Shown in pieces: positions 1-8,130 of a stretch of DNA of 64,000 bases. The stretch is from NCBI GenBank assembly GCA_965226945.1, contig OZ245717.1, forward strand, positions 7,936,001-8,000,000, written 5' to 3'. The stretch is from SYLG01 sp965226945 (GTDB taxonomy: Bacteria; Planctomycetota; Planctomycetia; Gemmatales; Gemmataceae). The notes under the pieces were generated by a model, which saw nothing but the letters and a program-made list of their open reading frames with translations, was not told the DNA's origin and did no database searches. Position 1 is the stretch's first letter. Each line of letters begins with the position of its first letter. A program made the position numbers and the translations under genes.

Positions 1-973
1 CTTCAAGGCGGGCTCCGTCGCTGATGACGCAACCGTCGCTTACAAGGCAGTGTTTGAGTTCGGCATTGCTGATCCGCGAAGCGGGTAAGAACCGCATGCG
101 CGTGTAGATGACCCCTTCGGGACTATGAAAGTCGAACGGCGGATTTTCGCCTGCAAGCGCAAGATGGGAGTCGTGGTAGGCCTTGATCGTGCCCAGATCT
201 TCCCAGTAGCCGTCAAACAGGTAAGCCTGGACCTTGTGCGTCTTGATGCTGCGCGGAAAGATCTCCTTGCCGAAGTCGGTAACGGTCGGATCGGAATTGA
301 GCAGCTCGAGCAAGGTTTCGCGGCGAAAAAGATAAATTCCCATACTTGCGAGAAAGTTACGCCCTTTGGGATCGACTCCGTGGGCCTGAATCTGCTCGAG
401 AGGAATTTCAAAAGGGGCCACATCTTCGGGTTTCTTGGGCTTCTCCGCAAAGGAGGTCACCCGGCCCGTGGGATCAATGCGCACGACCCCAAAGCCTTCG
501 ACCTGATCGCGCGGTACGGGAATGACCGCGATGCTGACGTCGGCGTTGTTTTTGCGATGGGTTTCGATGAGTTTGCGAAAATCCATCCGGTAAAGCTGGT
601 CGCCGGAAAGGATCAAGATCTCCTTGTTCGAATCTTCCAGGACATAGCGCAATTGCTGGCGGACGGCGTCGGCCGTTCCCTGGTACCAGTCCGATTTTTC
701 CATCGTCTGTTGGGCGGCGAGCACCTCGACGAATCCGCGACTAAAAGGATCGAATTTATAAGTATTGGAAATATGCCGGTGCAAGCTAACCGACAAAAAC
801 TGCGTCAGGACATAGACTCGATTGAGACCGCTGTTGATGCAATTGCTGATCGGAATGTCGATGAGACGGTATTTGCCCGCGACGGGAACCGCCGGCTTGC
901 TGCGCAGCGAGGTGAGGGGGTAGAGCCTCGTGCCACGCCCCCCTCCAAGAATCAGGCTTAGAACATCGGACAT
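1..973 (-). CDS. glgC: Glucose-1-phosphate adenylyltransferase, 3' end beyond window
   Basis: Makes ADP-glucose from glucose-1-phosphate and ATP, the committed step of bacterial glycogen synthesis in the cytoplasm. Reading the minus strand from the ATG at 973 gives MSDVLSLILGGGRGTRLYPL, the nucleotidyltransferase signature GGGxGTRLxPLT. It continues with SKPAVPVAGKYRLIDIPIS and, further on, LSGDQLYRMD, both typical of the GlgC family. About 324 codons are present. The family is usually about 400-430 residues, so the C-terminal left-handed beta-helix part lies off the left edge. It follows hemY on the same strand with a 76-bp gap, so cotranscription is possible. The family assignment is firm. 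Allosteric properties cannot be judged. Confidence 0.93.
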   Translation of the reverse strand, partial: MSDVLSLILGGGRGTRLYPLTSLRSKPAVPVAGKYRLIDIPISNCINSGLNRVYVLTQFLSVSLHRHISNTYKFDPFSRGFVEVLAAQQTMEKSDWYQGTADAVRQQLRYVLEDSNKEILILSGDQLYRMDFRKLIETHRKNNADVSIAVIPVPRDQVEGFGVVRIDPTGRVTSFAEKPKKPEDVAPFEIPLEQIQAHGVDPKGRNFLASMGIYLFRRETLLELLNSDPTVTDFGKEIFPRSIKTHKVQAYLFDGYWEDLGTIKAYHDSHLALAGENPPFDFHSPEGVIYTRMRFLPASRISNAELKHCLVSDGCVISDGARLE

Positions 974-1049
974 CGCTATCCTCGCCGCTGGTTAAGTAGG
1001 TCGGTCGTTCCTGGACTGGAAGATCGGGTGGGAGTTCAGGTCGAACGGA

Positions 1050-2459
1050 TCAGGCGCCGTCCGCGCGCTCAATCCGTGAGGCGCAGCGCTGCGCCTGGGC
1101 CACGCAATCGTTGAGGGAGACCCCTTCAAGACCGTTTCCGGTAAAGAACAGGGTCCTCCAACGGGATTCTATGTCCGCAAGACGAGCGACCAACTGCGCG
1201 TGCCCAAGTTCGTATTGGGGAATGGCGGGATTCCAAATCCGTACATGGGACATCGACGGATTTCCGTGGATTTGCAGGATCGGGCGGATTTCATCGAGCG
1301 CCAATTTTTCGAGTTCCGCGGGACTCATTCGGGCCAGGTCGGGCCTGCGCGCCCCACCGAGCAAAACGCGCAAAAGAACCTTCCCTTGCGGCGCTCGGCC
1401 CGGGTAGATCGTCGAGCACCACTGAACGCCCAGGTGCGATCGTTTCTCGCTGGCAGGTACCAGATAGCCAAACCCGTCAAGCGGATGACGAACCTGATCG
1501 CGCGCAAATCCCAGGGCCACCATGACCAGAGAGTTGGAAGCCATCGCCTGGCAAACTTGCGAAGCTTCGCTCACCGAGGGCGCAAGCAACCGGCCGGCAA
1601 CCGCGGGGGGCGCCGCCATCACCAAATGGTCGCCGGTAAACTCGCCTTCTTCTGTCGACAACCGCCAACTCGAACTCGGGCAGGGTGCCACTTCGAGAAC
1701 CGGGCGGCCAAGATGCAGTCGATCGACTTTTTCGCTCAACGCGCGAACCAGTTGACTTAAGCCGCCTTGTAATGACCAGAGTCGCGAACGGCTCGGATCG
1801 GCACCGTTGCGATCTAACTTGGGTGCGCCTAAACCACCGCGAATCAATCCCCAAAACAGGCTGCCATAGGCCGTTTCGAGATTTTTGAGCCGGGGAAATC
1901 CAGAGCGAGCGCTGATTCGGGCCGGGTCGCCGGCATGAATCCCAGAGACGAAGGGATCAAGCAAGGTCTCCGTCGCTTCCCGTCCCAGCCTGCGCAACGA
2001 AAAATCGCGAATCGACTCATCGGGAAATTCCGCGGATCCAGCAAGTCGTTTTTGGCGCGCCATCAAGGGTTCGGCCAAAACGCGCAACCTGCCGAAAAGC
2101 GATAGGACTGGATTGGTCAGAAAACCAACGAGAGAGGAGGGCAATTTGAGGAGCTTACCGTCCTTGAGAAGAAAGCGATTTTTGCCGGCGACCGATGAAC
2201 CGGGTATCAGCTCCCCTTGCAGTCCGAGATCGGACACCAGATTCCAGACGGAGGCTTGATTGACTAGAAAACCGTTGGGTCCTTCTTCCACAAGGAAGCC
2301 ATCAACGATTTTGGTTTGAACGCATCCGCCGGCAATGGGGGCCCCTTCAAACAGATCCACGGCGTAGCGGCCGCTTCGGCGCAAAAACCAGGCGGTGGCC
2401 AGGCCGCTGATTCCCCCTCCGACAATCAGCACGCGTTTTCTTTTAGGAGCAGATTCCAT
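1050..2459 (-). CDS. hemY: Protoporphyrinogen oxidase (HemY/HemG-type FAD enzyme)
   Basis: Oxidises protoporphyrinogen IX (or coproporphyrinogen III in the coproporphyrin branch) during haem synthesis, with FAD as cofactor. The 469-residue product starts with a dinucleotide-binding motif, VLIVGGGISGLATAWFL, at about residues 10-26. It carries the family signature DPFVSGIHAGDP near residue 175 and ends with the FAD-closing motif TGNGLEGVSLNDCV. Length is normal for the family (about 450-480). Other FAD amine-oxidase-type enzymes such as HpnE share the N-terminal motif, but the FVSGIHAGDP stretch favours protoporphyrinogen oxidase. It lies 56 bp downstream of the NYN gene and 76 bp upstream of glgC. 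Confidence 0.92.
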   Translation of the reverse strand: MESAPKRKRVLIVGGGISGLATAWFLRRSGRYAVDLFEGAPIAGGCVQTKIVDGFLVEEGPNGFLVNQASVWNLVSDLGLQGELIPGSSVAGKNRFLLKDGKLLKLPSSLVGFLTNPVLSLFGRLRVLAEPLMARQKRLAGSAEFPDESIRDFSLRRLGREATETLLDPFVSGIHAGDPARISARSGFPRLKNLETAYGSLFWGLIRGGLGAPKLDRNGADPSRSRLWSLQGGLSQLVRALSEKVDRLHLGRPVLEVAPCPSSSWRLSTEEGEFTGDHLVMAAPPAVAGRLLAPSVSEASQVCQAMASNSLVMVALGFARDQVRHPLDGFGYLVPASEKRSHLGVQWCSTIYPGRAPQGKVLLRVLLGGARRPDLARMSPAELEKLALDEIRPILQIHGNPSMSHVRIWNPAIPQYELGHAQLVARLADIESRWRTLFFTGNGLEGVSLNDCVAQAQRCASRIERADGA

Positions 2460-2515
2460 GCGCGGGGATACCCATCGTAAAGCGGATGCAAAAGCGCAGA
2501 AACAGGCGGCTATGC

Positions 2516-3820
2516 CTATTTGCGAGGCGGGAAAGTGAAATCATGGAGGTCATTGTCGACGGGATCGGGAGGGGCCTGGGGCTCGGGCGGGGACTTTCGT
2601 GGAGCAGGTGCATGTGTTTGCGCGGCTGACGCTGCCGAGTTTTTGTCGGTGGGCGCGGCATGGCTCGTTTTGGAACTGGCGGACAGAGCCGTTGGGTTCG
2701 TTGGGGCGGCGTGGCCGGAGGCGGCGGCCGCCACAGGCGGCTGCATCGGGCCAACCTGGATCGCCGCACTGCCGGGAATCGAGCTCAGGCCATGATTGCT
2801 TGCACCCGTGAGCAGGGAAGCATGATCGGCTTTCGGTCCGGAGGGCAGGGCGTTGCCCTCAGAACTTCCCGGTGAGGTTGCCAGTGATTCCGACGCGCTG
2901 CCGGGGACGCCGTTTCCGCCAGGGTTGGCGTGACCGGCATGCCCGTTGGTTTGGGCATGGTTTTCAGCCGCTCCGATGACCGCCGAATTGGGAGCACCGT
3001 TGAGGCGGCGGCGGCGGCGCTTGCGCCGGGGCAGCTCACCCGATTCGGGGGTTGGGCGCGGATGCTGAATTTCCGTGCCAAAGCGCGCGACTTTGTAGGT
3101 CCGGCTGCGCGGGTCGGTTTCCAGTTCCACGACCCCCGCTCCCTGTGCATCTTCGAGCAGTTCCGAAAAGGTCCGGTAGCCATAGTAGGATTCGTTGAAC
3201 GAAGGCTTTTTGCGCTTCATGGTGTCCTTGATCATCGAGGACCAGAGGACTTCCTTGTTTTCGCGCCGCAGCGCGAGGAGTGATTCCAGGAGCAGGGTGA
3301 AGAGTTTGCGCTTCGCCTCAGGCAATGGCGTGTTGAGGAAGAGCGCCAGGTGCTCCTTGGGCGCCAGATCTTCGTAATAGATGAACTCGTCGCAGTTATC
3401 GCGCAGGAGATCCGAGGTGGAAGGTTGCATTCCGAGCCCAATGACATGCTTGCCGAGTTCTTTGAGCTTGCTGACCAGGGGAGAGAAATCGCTATCGCCG
3501 GAAACAATGACAAAGGTGTTGATGTGCTCTTTGGAGTAGGCCAGGTCCATCGCATCGACGCACAGGCGAATGTCGGCCGAGTTCTTACCGGTTTGGCCGC
3601 GACGCGGGATTTCAATCAACTCGATCGCCGCCTCGTGAAGAAGGCCGGTGTAATTGGCAAACCGCGACCAGTCGGCATAGGCCTTTTTGCAAACGACCTT
3701 TCCTTTTTCGACAAGTCGTTCGAGCACCCGTTCGATATCGAAGCGATCACGCGGGCCGGAAAAACCGAGGGCAAGGTTTTCGAAGTCGATGAAAATGGCA
3801 AGTGAGCGGTCGCTATCCAT
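2516..3820 (-). CDS. NYN-domain (LabA/DUF88-like) protein with OST-HTH-like middle and low-complexity tail
   Basis: Predicted metal-dependent RNase-fold protein of unknown target. Residues 8-155 form a NYN/PIN-like domain: FIDFEN (Asp12), NSADIRLCVDAMD (Asp83, Asp89) and SGDSDFSPL (Asp109, Asp111) give the acidic metal site. Residues about 170-260 (KLFTLLLESL through FSELLEDAQGAGVVEL) resemble a LOTUS/OST-HTH RNA-binding domain. The last 170 residues are rich in Ala, Pro, Ser and Gly after a basic RRKRRRRRL stretch and are probably disordered. I chose the ATG at 3820, giving 434 residues, because GGAGGG precedes it at normal spacing. An upstream in-frame ATG at 3880 has no such site. The function is inferred from fold only. 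Confidence 0.85.
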   Translation of the reverse strand: MDSDRSLAIFIDFENLALGFSGPRDRFDIERVLERLVEKGKVVCKKAYADWSRFANYTGLLHEAAIELIEIPRRGQTGKNSADIRLCVDAMDLAYSKEHINTFVIVSGDSDFSPLVSKLKELGKHVIGLGMQPSTSDLLRDNCDEFIYYEDLAPKEHLALFLNTPLPEAKRKLFTLLLESLLALRRENKEVLWSSMIKDTMKRKKPSFNESYYGYRTFSELLEDAQGAGVVELETDPRSRTYKVARFGTEIQHPRPTPESGELPRRKRRRRRLNGAPNSAVIGAAENHAQTNGHAGHANPGGNGVPGSASESLATSPGSSEGNALPSGPKADHASLLTGASNHGLSSIPGSAAIQVGPMQPPVAAAASGHAAPTNPTALSASSKTSHAAPTDKNSAASAAQTHAPAPRKSPPEPQAPPDPVDNDLHDFTFPPRK

Positions 3821-3886
3821 AGGGCTCAATCCCTCCGTTTCCCTCAAGACTAGATCATTCTGGCGTTCCGATGTATCCAAGGCCAG

Positions 3887-3920
3887 AAAAAAAGGCCCCC
3901 CATCGTTGATGGGAGGCCTT
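3887..3920 (-). terminator. Rho-independent terminator for the minus-strand gene pair
   Basis: An 11-bp stem (3894-3904 with 3908-3918, one G-U wobble on the minus strand) has a 3-nt loop. Read on the minus strand it is followed by seven T residues (3893-3887). It lies 54 bp after the stop of the small exported protein at 3974 and just before the NYN gene, so it should end transcription from the 4.0-5.5 kb genes. Confidence 0.8.
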
Positions 3921-3973
3921 TACGCGGAGTTTGTTGGGAAATGCGAATGATGGGAATAATCAGTCGAAATCGA

Positions 3974-4597
3974 TTACTGGTCGCGACGAGGACGGCCAGC
4001 GCCGCCACCAGCGCCAAAGCCCTGCATTGTGAAGGTCTTGCCCTTCATTTCTTCCCAGGTCTTTTTTTGCTCGTCTTTGAGTACCGCAACGGCCTTGGTG
4101 AGCGATGCCTTTTGGATTTCTCCCATCTTGGTGAATCGTTCGCCGCCACCGCCACCACCACCGCCTTGGAAGAGCTCTTCCATTTCCTTGCGCTGATCGT
4201 CCGCAATTTCCTTGATTTCCTTGACCTGATCTTCGGTCAATTTGAGCGCCTTGACAATGGTACTATCCTGAAACGCTGCAAACCCCAGCGTCTGCGTACG
4301 GATTTGGTTGAAGCGGGTCACCGTCTCTGGCTTGGCCTTTTCCGCCAGAACCTTCGCAAGCAGCGCGACTGATTCTTCGTTGTATTTCTTGAGGATGTCA
4401 GCGACTTCCTGGGGGGAAAGCTTCAATTCTGTCTGAACAGATGTATTGTTCAACAGCATGGTGGGGTTGGCCCCAAAGCCACCCATGCCCCCCATTCCAA
4501 AACCACCGCGTCCACCGCCGCCGGGAGGCTGGGCAGCGGCTGTATTGGCATAGAGGCCCATAAGACAGGCCACACCAAAGATAGCAAACTTTTTCAA
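3974..4597 (-). CDS. Exported glycine-rich LTxxQ-type protein
   Basis: Probable periplasmic protein of unknown role. The signal peptide LKKFAIFGVACLMGLYANTA ends in AAAQ. It is followed by a glycine-rich stretch and then helical segments with LKLSPQEVADIL and LKLTEDQVKEIKEI. These resemble the LTxxQ repeats of the CpxP/Spy family, periplasmic chaperone or stress-sensing proteins. A second run of glycines lies in the middle. I prefer a TTG start at 4597 because AGGAGA sits a few bases upstream and it begins exactly at the signal peptide. The ATG at 4636 would add 13 residues and lacks a good site. It is probably cotranscribed with the TIGR03009 gene 72 bp upstream and ends before the terminator at 3887-3920. 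Confidence 0.75.
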   Translation of the reverse strand: MKKFAIFGVACLMGLYANTAAAQPPGGGGRGGFGMGGMGGFGANPTMLLNNTSVQTELKLSPQEVADILKKYNEESVALLAKVLAEKAKPETVTRFNQIRTQTLGFAAFQDSTIVKALKLTEDQVKEIKEIADDQRKEMEELFQGGGGGGGGERFTKMGEIQKASLTKAVAVLKDEQKKTWEEMKGKTFTMQGFGAGGGAGRPRRDQ

Positions 4598-4669
4598 GGG
4601 AAATCTCCTCTGGGTGAGAATGAAATGCGATTTCATTTCAGCCCAGGTACAATTAACAAATAATGAGAA

Positions 4670-5521
4670 TTAGGGTTTCGCACGCGGCATGCGCGCCGGG
4701 CCATTGACTTGTTGCAATTGATTGACCACGGAAGTCCACCCCTGCGGGAGCTGAGGAGCTTGAAACTCGGCCGGGGCTACGTTGGCATTGGTATCGATTT
4801 TCTCGAGATCCCACAAGGTCTCGTCGCCATTGGGTCGCACAAACCACACCCTTCGCGGCAAGGCGTTCTGACGCCCTAGCACCAGTTGTGCTTTTTGGAA
4901 ATCTGCTCGATCCGATGCGTTGATAGGCAAGATATCGAAATAGCCATAATGGTCATCCTCTCTTGACAGAGTGATATTGTAGCGTCGTTTGATTTCCTGG
5001 GCCTTCATGCCAAATAGAAACAACAGGAAGTTATCATCGCCGACTTGACCCGGTTTCGGCTTGGGCATCTCGTGCGCTTTGATTTGCTTCGTTGCGGGCA
5101 AGATCTCGTAAAGGTAAGTCCCGGTGCAAATGTACTTTTTGTCGAGTTCCGTTGGCTTTTGTTCCTTGACCAACTCCAAGAGCGCAAGGCTATTCTGAGC
5201 CCCCTGCGCGCCCACCTTGGTGTATTTGGCAATCCCCAGGGAGGTGGACTTGTTGCCGAACACCTTGTCGACTTCGATCAGTTTCAATCGCGCCTCAAGC
5301 GAATTGATTTTCGTCATCGCCTGTTCCCAGTTATTCAAATAGAGATCGAGCCTCGGATTCACTCCAGGCCCAGCTGGGCCTGGTTGCCCTGGTACGCCCC
5401 CCTGGCCAGCGGCACCTGCGCCCCCCGGTCCTTGACCCATCAATTGACTTGCGAAAAGGGTCGATCCGATCGCCAGACCCGTGGAAAGAAAGCCTCGGCG
5501 AGACTTGAGGTTGCGTATCAT
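4670..5521 (-). CDS. TIGR03009-type planctomycete exported protein
   Basis: Belongs by pattern to a family known almost only from planctomycetes, with a fold resembling LolA/LppX lipoprotein carriers. No biochemical role is known to me. The N-terminus MIRNLKSRRGFLSTGLAIGS carries a twin-arginine-like signal. The mature part has the family pattern: a helix LYLNNWEQAMTKINSLEAR, then KYICTGTYLYEILPATKQI, FLLFLFGMKAQEIKRRY, and FQKAQLVLGRQNALPRRVW. The ATG at 5521 is used, giving 283 residues, because AAGGAG lies 8 bases before it. The upstream ATG at 5545 is poorer. The 206 bp upstream to the DsbD gene shows nothing distinctive. Confidence 0.8.
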   Translation of the reverse strand: MIRNLKSRRGFLSTGLAIGSTLFASQLMGQGPGGAGAAGQGGVPGQPGPAGPGVNPRLDLYLNNWEQAMTKINSLEARLKLIEVDKVFGNKSTSLGIAKYTKVGAQGAQNSLALLELVKEQKPTELDKKYICTGTYLYEILPATKQIKAHEMPKPKPGQVGDDNFLLFLFGMKAQEIKRRYNITLSREDDHYGYFDILPINASDRADFQKAQLVLGRQNALPRRVWFVRPNGDETLWDLEKIDTNANVAPAEFQAPQLPQGWTSVVNQLQQVNGPARMPRAKP

Positions 5522-5751
5522 CGTCCGGTCTCCTTGTTTCAGCAACCTTATAACCCAGATCGGTTTCGGATGGGAAGGTCACTCCAGCAGCTTGCAGTGG
5601 GCGAAAGCGGGAAATTGCCCCATCTCGCCAGGTCGTATCGGTGGCGCAAGGAAAATCTGGCTGCAATCGCGACCACGCAATGCAAATGGGCGGCACACCA
5701 TGCGCGTGCGCATGGGCCTCCGCAGAGATAAGGCAGGTCGTTGGCCCGTGA

Positions 5752-8046
5752 TTATTTGACTTTGAGAATCGCGTAGAGCGGCAACTGCGCGGTTTGAAAC
5801 ACCCGCGATTGAAATGCCCGGTTCAGATCCGCGGTCGCGGTGTCCAGTCCCGGCTCCTTGGCCAGAGCCCCTTCAGGGAAATGCCGGCCCGGAACGCGGT
5901 CGGTGTAAAGTTGCACCAGCCGGTAGCGCTCGAAGAGTTGCTTCACCTTGGGCAGCGTGAACACATTCGATTCGTTCCATTTGCAGTTGGTGCAGGTGAC
6001 CCCCGTGAAATCGACAAAGATCAGCTTCCCATCTTTTTTCGATTGCTCCACGGCCCAATCCAGATCCGCGCTGAAATGAGCCTGGCGGTCCCCCGGCACC
6101 GCGGGTGCTTCGTCAGGCAACAAAAAGGCGTCAAGCCAGCTAAAGACAACCCCCTGGGGACGGACCCGCGTCAGTCCGCCATCGGCCTGAGGCTGGGCCC
6201 AGATCGCGGGCAACAGGTGAATCCCAAGCGCGAAGATTAAAACGGCAATCGCCACCCGTGGCACGCTTAATGATTCTCCCGGAGTATCCAGCGGCAGTCG
6301 GAACCAACCGAACAGGTAGGCAGAGCAGGCCAACAGGATCCCCACGGTCAAGGCCATCGAAAAATCGTAGGTGAAAAGGCTGGCGTCGCCGGCCTTGATC
6401 TCGGCAAGGCGAAAGAACTTGATCGCCGCGGCCAGTTCCAAAAATCCCATGGTCACCTTAACGGTGTTGAGCCAGCCACCGCTTTTCGGCAGATTTTTCA
6501 AATAGCCGGGGAACAACGCCAGAAGAAAGAAAGGAGAGGCAAACGTCGCGGAAAAGGCGACTCCCCCCAGAAGACGCTCCCACCAGGGCATTCCTTCCTG
6601 CACGGCCACGCCGCCAAAACCACCCAAGAAGGGTGCCACGCAAGCAAAGGAGAGCATGGTAAAAGTCAGCGCCATGAAAATGGTTCCGGCAATGCCTCCC
6701 TGACTTTCCCGGCTCGAAGTGAAGCGCGTCAAGAACGACGGCAGCTCAATGTCGTACATGCCCAAAAGGCTCAGTGAAAAATAAATAAACAAAAAGCCCA
6801 TCGCCGCGTTGAACCAGGTGTTGGTACTAAGCCAGACAAACACCGAAAGAAACGCGAAGGCGGCCAGGCTCAAAACCGTAATGATCGTCCCGCAATACAC
6901 TGCCGCCAACACGAAGGGGGAGTAGCGGTTATTGGTCTGCTTGAGAAAAAAGCTGACCGTCACGGGGATCATCGGAAAGACGCAGGGCGTCACCAGCGAA
7001 ATGGCGCCCCAAAAAACCCCCTGCAGCAAAAAGGACCAAAAACCCTTGGGGGTGGTGTCGGCCACCTTGGGAGAGGTCAAAAAGGCAACGAAATCGTCCG
7101 CCTTGTTGATCTTTCCCTCTTCGTACAGGCCGACAATTTCAAAGGCGCCGTCCTCAGGCAACACGGGTGCGCGATCGAGCGGTTTCGCGCCACTCGGTTT
7201 TTCCGCGGACTTTTCCGCGGTTCTCGGGCCAGCCGGCTGAGCGGTCGGGGTACCGGCAGGATCCTCCTTCACCGTGATCGGCATTTGCCAAACCGGGGGA
7301 ATCGGTTGAGGTGTCGCCTGGGGCGCACCCGCGACTTCCGCGTCGAATACGAAGGAATGGTCGCCCCAAATGCACTGCGTATCGCACACCTGCAACTTGA
7401 TGTGCACCTTCAGCGATACTTTTCCCGCCGGAGTTTTGGGAGAAAGAAGGAATGGCACCCTCACCCAGAAGGGGCCGTCATGCTGTAGCAACTGGATATT
7501 TTCCGTGGTCTCCAGATGCGAGGAGGGCTCGGTTTCGGTTACCGGTCCGCCCATGAGCACCGCATCGGCCGGCTCCCATTTCAGCTTGGAAAGGTAGGCG
7601 ACTTCTTGATTGGCGGCGCGCAAGGAAAAGGGATAGCCATGCCAGCCCAACGCGGGCGTTACCTTGACAAATAGCTCCAGCCGTTGGCCCGGCGCCCATT
7701 TCACTCCCTTGGGATCGCCCGACGACTGAAAAGGATCGGCCGGCTGAATTTCCGCCTCGACGCTGACGATTGCGTTATGGGCATCGTCATGCGCCTCAGA
7801 TGAAGGCAGGTGGGGCTGCGGTTTCTGAGCCCCTTGGGCTTGCGGGCTCGAACCCGCAACGGGTTGAATCTCCGCCTCAACGGTGACGATCCCGTTGTGA
7901 GCACTGTCGTTGGCTTGCGATGCCGGCAATAACGACCGCGGCTTGGAATCACCCTGAGCCTGAAGGCTTGTTTGCGCGGCGAATAAGCCGAACGCGCTCG
8001 TAAGGATGGTCATGCAGACCAGCTGAGGAAGGGTGAACTTTGACAT
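5752..8046 (-). CDS. dsbD: DsbD-like thiol:disulfide interchange protein
   Basis: Membrane protein expected to carry electrons from cytoplasmic thioredoxin to periplasmic thiol proteins. The 764 residues run in order: signal peptide (to about 30); a 40-residue unit present twice (29-102); a DsbD-alpha-like beta domain with CDTQC; about eight membrane segments with TPCVFPMIPV and FACVAPFLGG, the paired cysteines of the transmembrane domain; and a C-terminal thioredoxin domain with CTNCKWNE. The order matches DsbD, with a longer N-terminus. It is followed on the same strand by no close partner. A thioredoxin-NHL protein lies just upstream (85-bp gap), suggesting a shared periplasmic redox function. 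Confidence 0.88.
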   Translation of the reverse strand: MSKFTLPQLVCMTILTSAFGLFAAQTSLQAQGDSKPRSLLPASQANDSAHNGIVTVEAEIQPVAGSSPQAQGAQKPQPHLPSSEAHDDAHNAIVSVEAEIQPADPFQSSGDPKGVKWAPGQRLELFVKVTPALGWHGYPFSLRAANQEVAYLSKLKWEPADAVLMGGPVTETEPSSHLETTENIQLLQHDGPFWVRVPFLLSPKTPAGKVSLKVHIKLQVCDTQCIWGDHSFVFDAEVAGAPQATPQPIPPVWQMPITVKEDPAGTPTAQPAGPRTAEKSAEKPSGAKPLDRAPVLPEDGAFEIVGLYEEGKINKADDFVAFLTSPKVADTTPKGFWSFLLQGVFWGAISLVTPCVFPMIPVTVSFFLKQTNNRYSPFVLAAVYCGTIITVLSLAAFAFLSVFVWLSTNTWFNAAMGFLFIYFSLSLLGMYDIELPSFLTRFTSSRESQGGIAGTIFMALTFTMLSFACVAPFLGGFGGVAVQEGMPWWERLLGGVAFSATFASPFFLLALFPGYLKNLPKSGGWLNTVKVTMGFLELAAAIKFFRLAEIKAGDASLFTYDFSMALTVGILLACSAYLFGWFRLPLDTPGESLSVPRVAIAVLIFALGIHLLPAIWAQPQADGGLTRVRPQGVVFSWLDAFLLPDEAPAVPGDRQAHFSADLDWAVEQSKKDGKLIFVDFTGVTCTNCKWNESNVFTLPKVKQLFERYRLVQLYTDRVPGRHFPEGALAKEPGLDTATADLNRAFQSRVFQTAQLPLYAILKVK
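7741..7959 (-). repeat. In-frame tandem duplication at the N-terminus of the DsbD-like gene
   Basis: Residues 29-62 and 69-102 of the DsbD-like protein are two versions of one unit with a period of exactly 40 codons (120 bp). Both contain AHNxIVxVEAEIQP, and both begin with QAQG followed by a lysine-proline stretch. DNA similarity has decayed, so the duplication is not recent. Confidence 0.7.
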
Positions 8047-8130
8047 CGATTTCCACGAGTGAGCGGGAAAAGCGGAAAGAGGCCGGCAATCGATTCCTAG
8101 TCCGACTTGCCGGCCGGATCCAGATCGGGC

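Noticed and set aside
125..961. Plus-strand open frame of 278 codons
   Set aside because: It is the antisense shadow of glgC, whose minus-strand translation shows clear family motifs.
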